In this document: piece after piece, positions 36,001-48,618 of the stretch
How positions within the stretch are numbered: position 1 is the stretch's first letter
Layout: the number at the start of each line of letters is the position of its first letter
Translations under genes and position numbers: made by a program
Source of the DNA: Arthrobotrys musiformis
Taxonomy: Eukaryota; Ascomycota; Orbiliomycetes; Orbiliales; Orbiliaceae
NCBI GenBank assembly: GCA_036971715.1
Contig: JAVHJL010000008.1
Coordinates: forward strand, 372,001 to 436,000
DNA: 64,000 bases
Reading direction: 5' to 3'
The notes under the pieces: model-generated
The model's input: only the letters and a program-made list of their open reading frames with translations
What the model was told of the DNA's origin: nothing
The model's database searches: none

Positions 36001-36758
36001 ACCTTGTCGACTGTCTGGAGCGATCGGACCCAGTTACATGGTTTTGATAAAGGGCTAGCATCTTCGCTGGCCATGGGCTCGGCTGGGGCGCCAGCTCACG
36101 AGCTGCACGCTGAATCAACTTCAATGAGGAATAGCTTGCGACCCTAGCTCGCCCGAGACCTAATTAACTAATGATATGGTCATGTATACGCTGAACTAGT
36201 CCGGCAAAAGCCTCCATGCAAGGCAAAGGTGCATGGTGAGCGTCCCCAGACTCCAAAGGCCTGCAAACTAGTTGCTAACATGACCAGACTAGGGCATCCC
36301 CTGTGCGACGCTCGCCAGACTTCTAACGAGGGGTAGCGGTAATGCCCATTTGTTCACCGTTCAAAAAATCCAATTGTTGCGCTACGTTAGTGCTATTTCT
36401 TAAATATCTCAGCTGAATATCTAGTTCATATACTGCTGAAGACTGCATGCCCTGCAGCTTGAACTGCTCCGCATTCCTCGTCAGGCAGACTAATTTTTGG
36501 CCAAGCCTACTTGAAGAGCAGAGACGAGGCCCCACTCTTTTCCTACCCAACGGTTCGGCGTTTCGTTCAACACTAACCTGCAAATTCGGCTGTTATGCCT
36601 GCATGCGTTGTGGTCTGCATCTGCATACTACCGGAAATATCGCCGGGCTATAGGCCTAACCACGTCGTGTTTCCTGTTACACGATCTTTGCTATGTGTAA
36701 GGAATTTCTCTAGAAGACAAGGCCTGCTAGATGATAAAGGAAAGTTCATAAATTATCT
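33091..36758. other. Spacer between F and the acyltransferase
   Basis: No supported gene. It contains the micro-insertion at 33865 and a core copy at 33854. Open frames of 100-150 codons (for example 33796-34254) lack motifs and intron signals. Confidence 0.5.
33865..33915 (-). repeat. 33-bp micro-insertion with exact 9-bp target duplication
   Basis: GCGATCGCA at 33865-33873 recurs exactly at 33907-33915. The 33-bp insert ends TGGATTCGAGGCTA, the 14-bp subtype, flush with the right repeat. Just left of it, 33854-33862 carries a further partial core (GGTACGAGA). Confidence 0.88.
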
Positions 36759-36766
36759 TATAAAAG
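36759..36766 (+). promoter_or_regulatory. TATA-like box upstream of the acyltransferase
   Basis: TATAAAAG lies 172 bp before the ATG at 36938, a plausible core-promoter position given a fungal 5' leader of 100-140 nt. Confidence 0.5.
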
Positions 36767-36937
36767 CCGGCTAGAGAACGTCGAGAGATAAACCTTAGCT
36801 TGCCGCACAGTACACAAATACACCAGACAGCTTAGCTTAGAACTTCGAATCAGTACGACGCAATCCACGCGACCATTACTGAATACCACACAAAACACTT
36901 TACAGTTGCCCAACTCAATTAATTATTAAATTACAAA

Positions 36938-38269
36938 ATGACGGAATCTAAAATCCATTGGAAAGAAGTATCTCCTGGAAACTGGGCACGAGATTTTGAC
37001 CCTGTAGAGAAGACACTCAATCTTTTAACTTTCGGGTCACCCTTACTCATTCAATATATCATTTCAATCGGAGCTGTACTTCCAGAAAAAAGATCACTGG
37101 AAGAAGTCAAAGATGCGTGGGCGGCCTTGCGATACTTCCATCCTGTTATCGGATGCACAATCACGACCACCGGCTTCGAATACCAAGTACCAACCGAAGA
37201 AGGCATTCGGAAATGGGTGGAAGATACGGTTGTAGTGGACAATTCTGGAAAGCCCGGTCGAGAATTGCTATTGTCAGCTGTGGCTCCTAAAAACGGAGCT
37301 TCGGAGTTACACTTCATGCCCGATCGAAACGAAATATGCCTCCTATTACGCCACGAGGTAGTCGATGGTATCGGGTCTCTGATACTTCTCAACCAATATT
37401 TGAAAATGCTCCGTCAAGGGACTAAAGTTTCGAAATTTGGAGACGAGCCGGCGCTTTTGACCCCCTCGATCACAGAGATATTGAAGGCAGAGGAGCCTTC
37501 CGCAGCCGCGATCGAAGAAGCACACCGCATACGAGACAACTACACAAAAAAACGAGCGATAGGCCTCAAAACTAAACCCCTGGACCCTGCTGCACCCGTA
37601 ACTTTTCAACAAGTCGAGCACGAATTCAGCGAAGCCGAAACATCCGCTATCATTAGGGCCTGCAAAGAGAGGGGTATAACTGTTATCCATGCGACTAACG
37701 CTGCCATGGCGTTGGCAATTTTGGAAAACTCTGGAGAGACATCGGGGAACTACTGCGGCGTTGGTCCTGTTAGCATGCGCGATCTTCTTCCAGCGCCATA
37801 TAATACTCCTGAAGGCGGCGTCGGAAATCTTATCACAGCGATCTTCCCGATGCTCGAAGTCAGTACATCTAGCGAGTTCCTGGACTTGGCTGAACAAATA
37901 TCGGAATTGTATAGTTGGTGGAAATACAAGCCGGATAATGTTCAATGTATCAGCGCCTTACCAGATCTTCTCGCAGAGGGTTTTGCAATGGCTGCGGCAC
38001 TTGGCATCGAGGTTCCAGCTACGGTGGCCACTATTAGCTTAGGGATCATAGAAAAGCATGTGACCGAGCCTGTCCAAGATTTCTGGTTTAACTTGGGATT
38101 CTCCGTTTCAACTTCTGCTATGTATGTATATACTTCGAAGGGTCGGTTGCGCTTTGCGCTTTGCTATAGCTCCGCATTCCACGACACTAAGGGCATGGAA
38201 GGTGTTGTTGATAGAACTGTACACTATTTGAACAGGGGTCTAGCATTGAAGGGCGTGCTAGATCATTGA
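36938..38269 (+). CDS. Condensation-domain / CoA-dependent acyltransferase family protein
   Basis: Uninterrupted frame of 443 codons; ATG in the context ACAAAATGAC. Residues 139-144 read HEVVDG, the HxxxDG catalytic motif of the chloramphenicol-acetyltransferase-like fold shared by fungal alcohol and trichothecene-type O-acetyltransferases, BAHD enzymes and NRPS condensation domains. The histidine would act as general base in transferring an acyl group from CoA to a hydroxyl or amine. The length fits a stand-alone enzyme and there is no carrier or adenylation domain. The neighbours are not biosynthetic, so no pathway or substrate can be assigned. No signal peptide is visible, suggesting a cytosolic enzyme. 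The fold family is fairly certain; the substrate is unknown. Confidence 0.85.
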   Translation: MTESKIHWKEVSPGNWARDFDPVEKTLNLLTFGSPLLIQYIISIGAVLPEKRSLEEVKDAWAALRYFHPVIGCTITTTGFEYQVPTEEGIRKWVEDTVVVDNSGKPGRELLLSAVAPKNGASELHFMPDRNEICLLLRHEVVDGIGSLILLNQYLKMLRQGTKVSKFGDEPALLTPSITEILKAEEPSAAAIEEAHRIRDNYTKKRAIGLKTKPLDPAAPVTFQQVEHEFSEAETSAIIRACKERGITVIHATNAAMALAILENSGETSGNYCGVGPVSMRDLLPAPYNTPEGGVGNLITAIFPMLEVSTSSEFLDLAEQISELYSWWKYKPDNVQCISALPDLLAEGFAMAAALGIEVPATVATISLGIIEKHVTEPVQDFWFNLGFSVSTSAMYVYTSKGRLRFALCYSSAFHDTKGMEGVVDRTVHYLNRGLALKGVLDH

Positions 38270-38984
38270 GGTTGATAACTATTGGTGGAAATCTTGTGAA
38301 TACGAAGATTAGTCTCATTTATACAGATATTGAGTCACTGTTAATTATCTTAACCAAAAACCCCGTAACATTCACAAATGGAGCCCCCATTCACGACATG
38401 AAGTATGAGCCGTCGTTGGTTGACGAGAATTCGAATGCTATCTTAACATAATTAGGGAAGGCCTGTTAGATATTGCCAGACTAGTCGGGGTATTGCCGGA
38501 CCTCAGATCGACTCATTGCTCGACTTGCGACTAATAGAATATTTTGATATTTAAATTTATAGGAGCTCGTTAATATATTCGTACAGATTCCAGGATTGAA
38601 GAGCAGTACCATGTAGTTAGAATTGTTAAGAATAGGGCCGTTAGCCGCGCAACGAGCGCGGAAGGTTGAAACAATGTTTCCTGATCCTCGAAAATCCCAA
38701 GTGCGAGGCAGAGGCGCGCGTGTCGACAACACATATATTTTTGACTAGCCGTCTGTGTGACGTGACTTGGGATTCGGGACCGTATGACCCTTTGAGCAGC
38801 GCTGATCGGCCGGATTATTTGCATAATACTCTTTCCCTAGGCTTATGCGCTGGCTTTGCCTAGCTTGTATCTTAAGTGATACTGTTTTTTTCAATTTCGC
38901 TATTCTATATTCATAGAAGCTAGCACTAAACCCTCTTATGCGCATGGCGCCGACACGGATGTATAGACGAATTCCAAACCGAGA

Positions 38985-40283
38985 ATGGACAAAAGCCCAC
39001 CTCCACGGTATGTCGTACGTTATCTGTAATTGATAGTCTTCTTGTTCGAACTAATAGGATATATTCATACAGTTTGTTCCAACTCCCCTATGAGCTTCAG
39101 TATCAAATATTCACACAGCTCATACCGGATATGCCTCTATCGGTGGTATATTACTCGCCAATCCATACAAGGCAATGGGCAGAGGAAATGGAACGCTTAG
39201 GGGCCACCTCTGAAGTATCCGAGGAATGGGTACGTAGTATTCTACAGTTCAGTCTTAGTACCAAGATAACGTTCTACGGTCTGTCTGATGCTTCTTGCTG
39301 CTACCACCCAGAATCGAGAGCTCCCCTGCGCCGCCTCTCTTTCGATTCCAGAAACCAAGTATCTAATCCCGCCCAGATATCTACTGGTATCCCATCGTTT
39401 CACCGATCAGATCCAAGCATTTACTACAGATTATCGACGGTTATTACTATTGCAGTTCAATAAATGCCTAGAACCTATGATATATGCCAGGTTTATGTCA
39501 TGTACCCGTCAGTCAAATTGCACTGAGGCGTTCAACCGGCACCTCGGCCTCGGTCGCGCCATTTTTGGTGGCGTATTGCCCAATACATCAAATACTATGC
39601 GGCCGACCTTGTTACCAGGCGGAATACAGTCTATTTTTATGACAAAAGGAAATTTCTTGGGGAAATACAACGAGTCAGAGTATTGGGGCCCTAATAATAC
39701 TAACAACAACCATGGCCCCGCCGGTGAATCGTTTTCGTGGATTGGACTCTCAAGTTTATATCAATACTGCAAGAATTTGAGAACAGTGGCGGTAACTATG
39801 AGGGGGTCCAGACCATCCTTGGACAGTTACGTTTATTGGTTCCCGTTGGAGGCACTCCGGTGGTTAGATAATGGGTCGATTGACGAGGTTGAACTGGTTT
39901 ATGAAGAAGATGGGCCGGCGGCCACGGCTCCAGAAATCTGGAAAGAGTTCCGACAGTGGGCGTCACAAGACTGGAGAGAAAATCCGCGCACATACTGGAG
40001 TTTTGGTTGGGATGGGGCGCACTATATAGAAAAGTGGACTGACATGAAATGGAGATTTAAGAGGCTAGCTGACCGGACCTTGGATCGAAGAGGCAGATTC
40101 ATCCGGTATTGGGACTACGACGAAGATAGCGAAGAAACTGTTGAAGAGAAGGTTGAGGAGAAGGTTGTCTGGAGCGTGAAGAGGGACGATCGATCCTATA
40201 ATAGGGGGATATCCGGGAGGCTGGGGGATCTCATAATGCCGAGTCCTACTGCTACTATCTTCCATACTCTGGCTCTAGATTAG
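38985..40283 (+). CDS. F-box-like protein, three exons
   Basis: Model: exon 1 38985-39007, intron 39008-39072 (GTATGT, branch CTAAT, CAG, 65 nt), exon 2 39073-39229, intron 39230-39311 (GTACGT, branch CTGAT, CAG, 82 nt), exon 3 39312-40283; 383 residues. Both introns keep frame exactly, and the ATG at 38985 is the only one in phase. Residues 9-30 (LFQLPYELQYQIFTQL) match the start of an F-box, which would bind Skp1 in an SCF ubiquitin ligase. Unlike the F-box genes at 60-64 kb, I did not see the usual VCRxW continuation. The rest is rich in W and Y with an acidic run (EETVEEKVEEKV) near the end and no recognised substrate-binding repeat. The role in protein turnover is inferred. Confidence 0.75.
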
Positions 40284-40843
40284 TAACGATGTTAAAACCC
40301 CTACGAGATATTTGTACCTTATGGCAATGGGAGGGGTTAGCTAAAAAGAAACTAGTTGATCATCATCATAAAAGTTAATAGTGGTGCAGCAGTATGGATT
40401 CGTCGCGTACGGGTGTAAGAGAGTATATTTAAGCTAAGGTCATCTGTTTATGCGAAAACTGGTTAAATATAAACTTAACGTTTCCAACATAGCATAAAAC
40501 CAACACCACTACATAGCAAATTTTCAAAACGCTGAATAGTTTATAGGAGCTCACAAAGAAAGGTATGTGGTCATTTCGACGAATAGCATAGAAAGCGATT
40601 TTGGTTTCATTTTGATTATTTTTTGTAGCTGAAGCCAAAGATTATAACATGATCCAAAGGAGCGTTTAGAAAATTAACTATGTGATATTTAAGACGAATC
40701 CAACCCTTTCAGATCTGTACCCAATCCTTCCCTATCACCCAGTTCCTTTCTCTGAGATTAAACACAGCTTTACAAAACCCCGCACCACACTTGCAAAGCC
40801 GAACCACGTACCCAAAACCTTACAGCGTCGGCTCCAGGATTGT
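40284..40843. other. Convergent intergenic region
   Basis: AT-rich 560-bp gap between the ends of the converging F-box and secreted-protein genes. It presumably holds both 3' untranslated regions. Nothing else is seen in it. Confidence 0.5.
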
Positions 40844-41837
40844 TTAGAACAAAGATGGTGGTGGGGTGCCACCGGTCCAGCCCTCATTGACGGCGCGAAC
40901 ACGAGGAGCAAAGTTACCGGCCAAAGACCTGCGCGCAAGAGCACAAGAGCCCAAGCAGACAGGCCTACTGCAGCAAGTGCTGATAGCACAAACCTCACCG
41001 ATTGCGCAGTCGGTGTTGTACGTGCAGTCTTTAAGTGGGGCGCATGGAACATTGGGTCCGCAGAAACCTTTTCCGTTAGCTTCCTTGAAGCAGAAGCAGT
41101 CGGAACCGCAGCCGTTGAGGCTACCGCAAGAAGATCCATCGCAGGAAGAAACAGAACATTGGCCATTGACACAGACACCAGAGTCGCACTAGTACTCCCT
41201 CGTCAACATATTGCTCGCCCCAAGATATCGATATGATAGGTGAATGATCCTAGTCAGACGTACCTTGTTACCGCAAGCACCACAGTTATTTGGGTCGCTC
41301 AAAATGTCTTGGCAAGGTCCACCATAGCAGCTGAGAGTACCAGGGCCACAGGTTGGCGTAATGATTGTAGTAACTGGGGTGACGCCAATGCAAGAGCAGG
41401 CACTGGAATACTTGACGGGGCCATCACAGGCAGAGGCGTAGGCTGGGATGGCGGTTGGAATGGTGGTTACATAGTAGGTGATAGTCGATGTGACACCTTC
41501 CACAACCTGGGTGCTAATGCCATGTTCAGTATAGGGGCTCTACATGGAAATCAGAATTTCAGTTATACCTTGTCTTCTGTTCAATTGTGGCTTTGAAGTA
41601 TGAGGAGCAGTCCGCAGTTCCTGGGCGGGTCGGAAATGCTGACGCCTTGACAGCTATAATTTGTGCCAACGATAGATTAGCATTTTCGGGACATAGAAAT
41701 CTTCAGTTTGACCTATGTTGGGAGCCTAGCTAATTACCTCTGTAACAGTTGTTCTGATTACAGCCTGAGGGGTTGTTGCCGGTGGCAACAGCGACAGAGA
41801 GCGCACTTAGAGAGACAAAAACGGCTGTGAACTTCAT
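40844..41837 (-). CDS. Secreted cysteine-rich protein, four exons
   Basis: Minus-strand model: exons 41837-41738, 41653-41569, 41513-41264 and 41188-40844; introns of 84, 55 and 75 nt starting GTAATT, GTATAA and GTACGT. All junctions keep frame, giving 259 residues. The start MKFTAVFVSLSALSVAVATG is a typical signal peptide. The mature N-terminus (NNPSGCNQNNCYR, then SAFPTRPGTADCSSYF) matches a motif I know from many Pezizomycotina secreted proteins of unknown function. The middle (DPNNCGACGNKC, VNGQC) resembles Stig1-type cysteine repeats. The C-terminal third has closely spaced cysteine pairs, suggesting a disulfide-rich extracellular domain. Function is not established; cell-wall or effector-like roles are possible. 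The first ATG after the TATA-like box at 41990 starts the signal peptide. Confidence 0.85.
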
Positions 41838-41980
41838 TATAAAATATCGTGCACTGGGAATATACACTCGATCTTTTGAGTAATTGACAGGAACTTGGGG
41901 TGCTATAGTATATGTGTATAGAGGATGGGTGCTTGGAGCTGAAGAGTGAGGACCATGTGAAAAGATTGCTGGACACTAGC

Positions 41981-41990
41981 CCTTTATATA
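41981..41990 (-). promoter_or_regulatory. TATA box of the secreted-protein gene
   Basis: On the minus strand TATATAAAGG lies about 145 bp upstream of the ATG at 41837, followed by a pyrimidine-rich leader. Confidence 0.6.
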
Positions 41991-44584
41991 GACGTCCGGT
42001 TACGCCCAGGGGGTGATGAGGAGCGCTACGCTGGGCACCCAAAGTAGGGGAGCTCGAGACGGCGAATAACAACCAAACAACATTTCAAGCCGTGAGACTT
42101 TTCTGCGGCTGTGTGGACGGTTCGTTAAGAGACTGCCACGAATGATACATTGGCTGCTGGAGATTCAACTGGATGTAATTCCGTTTCTCCTCTGTTTAGC
42201 TAGTTACTGGTGTCGGGAATAAGCCTCCTAAATTACGCTGCATGAGGGCTGAAGTTCTATATTGCCCTGGTATACAAGTATCCTAACTGCAGTACCGTCC
42301 CGTATAGGTATATAGTTGGCTTTCACTCGTGGTGGATCTGATTAAAATATAGTGAGCTATTGGATAGCAGGCCAGTTCTCACGGCATAGAAGAAGCACTA
42401 ACATTATGGACGACAAAAAAGGAAAACCGATAGTTTGTGGAATGTTACATACCGGGTTTCCTACATTGTGGGGTACTTAGGACGCCAAAATGTGTATGCA
42501 GCGCAGGGTCGCACAGGTTCAATTCAATGGCGGAAAGGCTGGGGAAGCCTGGCCGCTGCTGGGGCCTCATCTAGCTTGACACAAATGAGCAATCGATATC
42601 AGATCCTTATCATATGTTACGTAGTGGCATTGAGATAACAAACACCCATACCCATGTACGTAGCTAATCAGCTACTTACCTTGCCTTGCTTCTCAGCCGT
42701 AACGTAACAGTACTACCACACAGATACGTATCAATACTGTGAAATTGCAACGACTTGTTGCATGCAAAGGCCTTAAGGGATTTCCAGTCAGTAGATGAAG
42801 GCTCTTTTTCCGGCCTTCTGGGATGCAATCTTAGTAATTCAATAGCCGGAATTGGGACTGGTGGTTGTATACAACTATTCAATATTCGAGGATATATACA
42901 ACATACAACATCAGTTGTGTCGAGAGAAAGCTTAAGAGTAAAAAGAAAAGACCTGCGCGCCCGTTGTCTTACTTCGCTAGATCCTTACTAGGCTGAATAT
43001 TATGGCTGCTTAAGTTGAAGAGCCCTTTGGCAAGCCATGCAGAAATTTCTTTCACGGCAGAACCCATGCAATTTCCATAACCATTGCTAGTTCGGTTTAC
43101 AGTATCTCGGCCTGGATGTCTATTAATATCCTCTAGCCAATAGAATACTGGCCCGTCGGCCGACTAACGGGTTTGGTCACCTGCATGTTCCTGGTTCCTG
43201 GATAATTATTGGGCGAAGCCGGCCGGGACTGGCGGTGCAGACATACATGTGGGGAAAAACTGCAAAGCGACGTCGAACCCCGAGTTTATGTTACACAAGT
43301 ACAGCCGCAATGGAGTTTGCCGTCTCCAACAATTTTTTGAACCAACGGAATGTAGAGCCGCTAGAATTTCGGCCCGGAGAAGGGTCTAGTGCTGGAAACC
43401 TCCCGAAGAATTGAAAATGCGGGGAAATGCTTCAAGTAAGGGCTGGCTATCCAGGGTTTGAAATTTTGTTTACGTCACGATGTTTAATATCGGCTGGTCT
43501 GGCGGTAGCACCGCATTCTGCAGGCGATTGCTACAATAGACACATATGCTGTGGAGAGTTGCAATTAATGCAACCGCAAACCTAGGCGTTTCTTACGATG
43601 TTCGCTTCTCTAATCTCTATCTTGCGTCGGTCTACTCCGTAACATTAGAATAAACATCTCGCCGTTCAAACAGTATAGGGCCAGTCTTGGAGCGACCTGG
43701 AGGAGAGTGCGGTCCTGATAGGCTAAGAACAAGTCGGTTGTGCGCCGCATACAGGTGAATATTACTAGTTTCCCCGATCCGATCCGTCTTGCTAAAAATC
43801 TGTCCATCGATCGAGCGCCGCTACTCCCCCAGATGTTAAATTTCCACGCACCCCAGCCATCAATCGGTAAAATTAAATCCTGATGTGGGCAGGGGCATGG
43901 AGCAGGCCAAAAATGCAGACAGGGGCACCAACTGAGTTCTGGTTGCATGAGAAGGGCCTGGAAATCCTTCGATTTTGCGCGCCTCGCAGGCTTTGATTCT
44001 GAGTTCGAGCCCGAGCGCTCTGAACTTCTCGCATTGAGGGTCATTGGTGTCTGCGAGATAACGGTTTCGGGATTTAGATTTCAGCTTAAATTGAGGGCTG
44101 TATTCTTTTCCATTCAGCCATCAGCTCTCAGAACTTTATTGCCTTACTTCTCCCCTTGAAAGAGAATAGCTCGGAGGGGTTAATTCGTTATTAAGAGCCT
44201 CGTTCACAGTGTTGGAACTGCCCAAAATCGGTGGGAAATTCCAACGTTGTGTTGTGCTCGAGGCCTCCTGCAGCAAAACATCGTGCATTGGTTCAGCCGC
44301 AAATATATACTCCAAAAAAAAACCAAATCGTCCTACCTTTCGACAAGGGGCTCTATTGTGATTGGAATTACTGACGGCTGGAGATTTTACGGAAATTTTG
44401 ATAGACGGAACTGTGTATGTTTGCCGGGATATCTGACGTACTTTGTACTTCCAAGCGCTGGCTTGGTCGACAATACTCGCTCTTCAATTCCCATACGATC
44501 AACGTTGTCGACCTGTCGATAGCTAGCCTAGGCCTGACAAACTAACCAAATCTAGCAATATAGGTCCCAGCACATTGAATCTAG

Positions 44585-44631
44585 GGTCATATCTGAACCA
44601 CCCTAAGGCTGGGAACGAGACTAGTCATATC
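44585..44631 (-). repeat. 29-bp micro-insertion, target duplication 8 of 9
   Basis: GGTCATATC (44585-44593) and AGTCATATC (44623-44631) flank an insert ending GGCTGGGAACGAGACT. With the following A, TAGTCTCGTTCCCAGCC reads on the minus strand, close to the insertion at 14238. Confidence 0.8.
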
Positions 44632-44912
44632 ATTGGATTTTGGTCTTATTCTAGTTTTACTAACGTTATGGCTGAAGAATCTCGTCCCACAGATTTGGAT
44701 GTGCCTCGATTGTTATACCCGCAAACTAGGGCTGCGCGACTACATCTGCGTTCGCCGTTCTCAGAATTTACGTGCGCGCAACGCTTGACGCGACGGCCGA
44801 TGGTGCCTACCGTTGAGGGTTTAAATCTCAAAATTGTCGCATCTACAAGGCCAATATTTTAAATCTCCAATCGCCGTGTATTAATTCCGAGTTCAAGCCT
44901 ACTAATATAACT

Positions 44913-44939
44913 GAGCTAACCAACGAGACCAAGCTAACC
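44913..44939 (-). repeat. About 9-bp micro-insertion, target duplication 8 of 9
   Basis: GAGCTAACC and AAGCTAACC flank AACGAGACC, a fragment of the core (GGTCTCGTT on the other strand). It is too short to be certain on its own. Confidence 0.5.
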
Positions 44940-45374
44940 TAGATATCACTCATATCCGTACTTGGGGTTCCTCGCCGATATATCTTAAAGTCCCTTGCGT
45001 AATGCAGTTTCCAGGGCTGGTTGCGTACGTTCGAGGCCTCGATATTTGGCTAGTAAACAATGAACGTATTTCAAATACCCTTTGATAACCCAACAATTCG
45101 TCTGTATACATGTTGGCTTGCGCGGCCAATAAAGAGTATATCGACTGGAATTCATCGAACACCATTCTAACGATTGAAGCCTCCAATGCAACCACGTGGT
45201 CAAGAGCAATGGGATTTCAAAATTCTAACCAACGTGCTCACGCACGTACATGCAGGAGTCAGCCTCGAACCATTCGGATGTAGGTTTCGATCAATCGATC
45301 AGGATCCTCGGACCGTGCACATGTGCGTATGTGCACCTGTGTACGTTGTTCCGTTGCACTGAGAGACTTTTGTT

Positions 45375-45386
45375 GGCCTCGAATCC
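45375..45386 (+). repeat. Micro-element core copy
   Basis: GGCCTCGAATCC is flanked by TTTTGTT and CTTTGTT, a possible decayed duplication. Confidence 0.45.
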
Positions 45387-48300
45387 GGCTTTGTTCAACC
45401 GGAAACTTTTCGCGAAGTTATGATATTAATTGGTCATACCTTGTGCGCCACAATCGATAATGGGCCAGCGCCACAGTTAATATTGGTTGTAGCGGTATCT
45501 ACTTCCGGAAGGATAAGCATGAGTTCTCTAATATAATTGTTGATAAGCTTTCGACTGTGTTGTTGAATTTTTTGAGTAGGTTTTGCCTGGGTGTTGCATT
45601 GAAATTCTGTGGACTATCGGATATAAATATCGGGGATAAGTGTTGTCTTCGGATATAACCAATCTTCTACCGGAATTACAACTCTCTGGCTCGACCAAGA
45701 TCAATATATTACCAGAGGTTCCAGCCGTAAGCTTGCACCTGAAAAGTTAAAAAATCGCTAACTGCATGACTGGGACCTCCGATCGCAATCTTTCGATTTC
45801 AGTATTGTCCCGCCCTCGACCTAGACAGCCCCTAGTAAGATCATACCCGAAACAATTAATTTGAATACTCTAGAAAGGGTCAAGATTTGATTCTTAACGT
45901 CGCCCTACATATATATACTCTCAACCGACACATAGGTTTGCAGTCGGCGCGCTCGAAGGGCTCAAATGTCAAACTCATGGATCCATGGAGCGATAAACTA
46001 TTCTTAGCTTAGACCCGCATACTGGTAACCGGCCCTATCCACTTGCGCAGCGATCATGATTCAAAAAAAAAAACCTAAGTATTCTATACACATTGAACTC
46101 ACTTGAAGTATTTACATTAAAAGTACAGTTGTATGTGGGACATAGATCTTGACCGAAGAAGCTTGCATATTCATAGGTTGTCTCCTAAGCTCTGCAGCTG
46201 CCAGTACCACACCAACAACACACCCAGATAGTATGGAACTACAGGCAAGCGCGAACCGAGCCGACGATATCAGATGTGGGGAGCTAGGCATCGGAGGGAA
46301 TTCAGCACACCCTCCAACTTTTCCACCCTCTCCCATAAACGTTGGCGACTATTTGCTACATCCAGCACGATTTGACTGTGCCGTTGCCGCACTGACAAGA
46401 GGCGAAAGTTGGCCATCGTGCTGTCGCTTGGTGTAAGCCATCTTGAACCCCTCTAGCTCCGGTAATAGTATATCGAGGGGAAACTTTGCGCAAAACCGAC
46501 GCGAAGGTATGCTGGGCCTAGCCGGTTTATTGACACCATAGTTTAAAGTCTTCCGAGTTAAATTAATCGCCTTCTACCCACTTCCGAGTCTGCTAAATAA
46601 TGGAGTAGTCGGCGGCGCCATCACACCATTACCAATGAGCTAAGATTATGGTCCTTATACCAATGATTATATGTGTCGTTTGTATCTGGGGACCTCATTT
46701 TTGTGGCCCGAGCCCCATCCCCGGAAGTCAAGCTTTGGCGACGATTATATATATTTCTGTGGTATATAGAGGGTGCAATGTAGAACTCGGGGCTATTCTA
46801 TTGTATAGACACATGTGATTTCCCCATGGCCCCCTAAAGATCCAGATATCATATACATATATACAGGGGGGCCGTTAATAGCTGTTAAGGCTACATAGCA
46901 CCAGATAGGTACGGGATGTATTACGTATACCTGACTCATAGTTGTACCCGAAGCCGAGAACGGATGCACGGTATTAAGTATCTTCCGGAGCTTGCCAATC
47001 ATTGGAGATACCAAGGGATCGTCTCATCAATCTCCTCTGAACTTAGCTCTGCCACTCAGCTCCACTTTGGCGACCTCCTGATATGCATGATGATTTGGCG
47101 TCGGGCCTTCGTGCAACGAATCTTGTCACATCCTAATTGCAAAAGTAGGCAGTTGGTTGGGCGGTTGGTTGATATTATATCTTAGCATCGGTGGTATAAA
47201 GCTGTTCAATCTAAGACTTCGCCTAAATATTATGGTATAATTTTATGTTGAGGACCTCCTAGCATCGGGGTATGTGGGGTTCGTTGTCTGAATATTCATA
47301 TGTAGAGAGTACTACGGGTTTGGACATCGTCTTCGCGGCCCCGCCATCGCGACTTTCCGGAAGCGGTATTGACATTCTGCAAGGTACCAAAATGTTCAAG
47401 AGTCCTCAATGTGTACCTGTAGAACGCGCAGACATTTGGGCGCGCCATAGAGGCGTCTAACCTATCGCCGCTGCCTATATCATAGCATGGTTTGAAGAAA
47501 GGCTTACCTAGGCTAACCTAGGTACCTCAAGACTAGTCGCCGAAAGCTAGTCACTTGTTTGGTATACTCCTGAAAGAACCCAGCATTGGTGGGTAGTTTT
47601 GGTTGCAATGAAACGTATGTCAGAGGCGCCAGCTCATATAATCTCCATGCACAGTATGCGGGTCACAACTTAGACTTTAATTAATGGAGTGTATATACAG
47701 CGGGGTAGATCCATTGGATCCGCGCTTCTTCGGGGAGCTCGGTCGAGAACTGGTAGTATATGTCCATGTCATATATTTGCCCCGTACTGCACCCGAGGAA
47801 GGTCGGTGTGTCTCAGGGGCCGAAGTACCCCGACATGTATGCTTTGTCGGCATAGTCTATTTGTTTGGTCACACCTTCAGGACTATATATATTACAATGT
47901 CCACGAGTTCTGCTGGCAGGTACACCGTTTGCCGTGGGACCAAAACAAACCATATATAACTACTTTGGCAATGAAGAGATAGTCCTCCCCATAAACGGAC
48001 CAGTCTCTCTAAATATTTGCCGACAGCTCGTCAAGTCTGTGCTCATGCTTTAGCTTCCTCTCTTCTGCCTTCAAATAATTCTGTGCATAAGTCTTCCTCC
48101 AACGGTCGGGGGTCGATGATAAGTTTGCAGAAATGACATACATCTTCTTTTGATTTTGAATTATCGGCATAGGCTGTACGGCTTTACTGTCCTTGGGTCA
48201 ACGTATGCAAGGAATTCCATTAGAAGCCTGACGGCTCGCAAGCTCCATCGGCTCCGGGACTCTCGCTGTTTTTCGCATTGGATGTACATGTCGGTAGTAT

Positions 48301-48578
48301 CCAACAGCATTTGGATGGTGCATCAGGATAACATACCAGTCAAGCGGTTTTCTATCGATTCTCAAGGAGTGGTACAAATCGACATTCCTCTCCCCGGGTC
48401 CATTTTTCCAGGTAGGATGTGTGCGCATCCGAGCTCTTCTGAAAGCCAACATCTGTAAAATGTACTTGGATTCGAATATTCGTAGGCCGAGCTCCAAAAC
48501 CCACCACGTCGCTATTGTTGTGTACAACTATAGCCTAGGAGTGGGGCCAGCTTTCGCCCTCAATATTAGATTCAGTCG

Positions 48579-48618
48579 GTCAAAATCCTCGGGTCTGGGT
48601 ACGAGACAAGTCAAAATC
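48579..48618 (-). repeat. 22-bp micro-insertion with exact 9-bp target duplication
   Basis: GTCAAAATC at 48579-48587 recurs exactly at 48610-48618. The insert begins CTCGGGT and ends CTGGGTACGAGACAA, the complete inverted core flush with the right repeat. Confidence 0.92.

Noticed and set aside
41758..42072. 104-codon minus-strand open frame
   Set aside because: It covers the TATA box and first exon of the secreted-protein gene in the wrong frame.
43610..44044. 144-codon minus-strand open frame
   Set aside because: No domain, signal or neighbour supports it; possibly transposon debris but nothing identifies it.
46149..46436. Open frame starting at TTG with a hydrophobic segment
   Set aside because: No ATG and no convincing upstream exon; a secreted-protein exon was considered but not supported.
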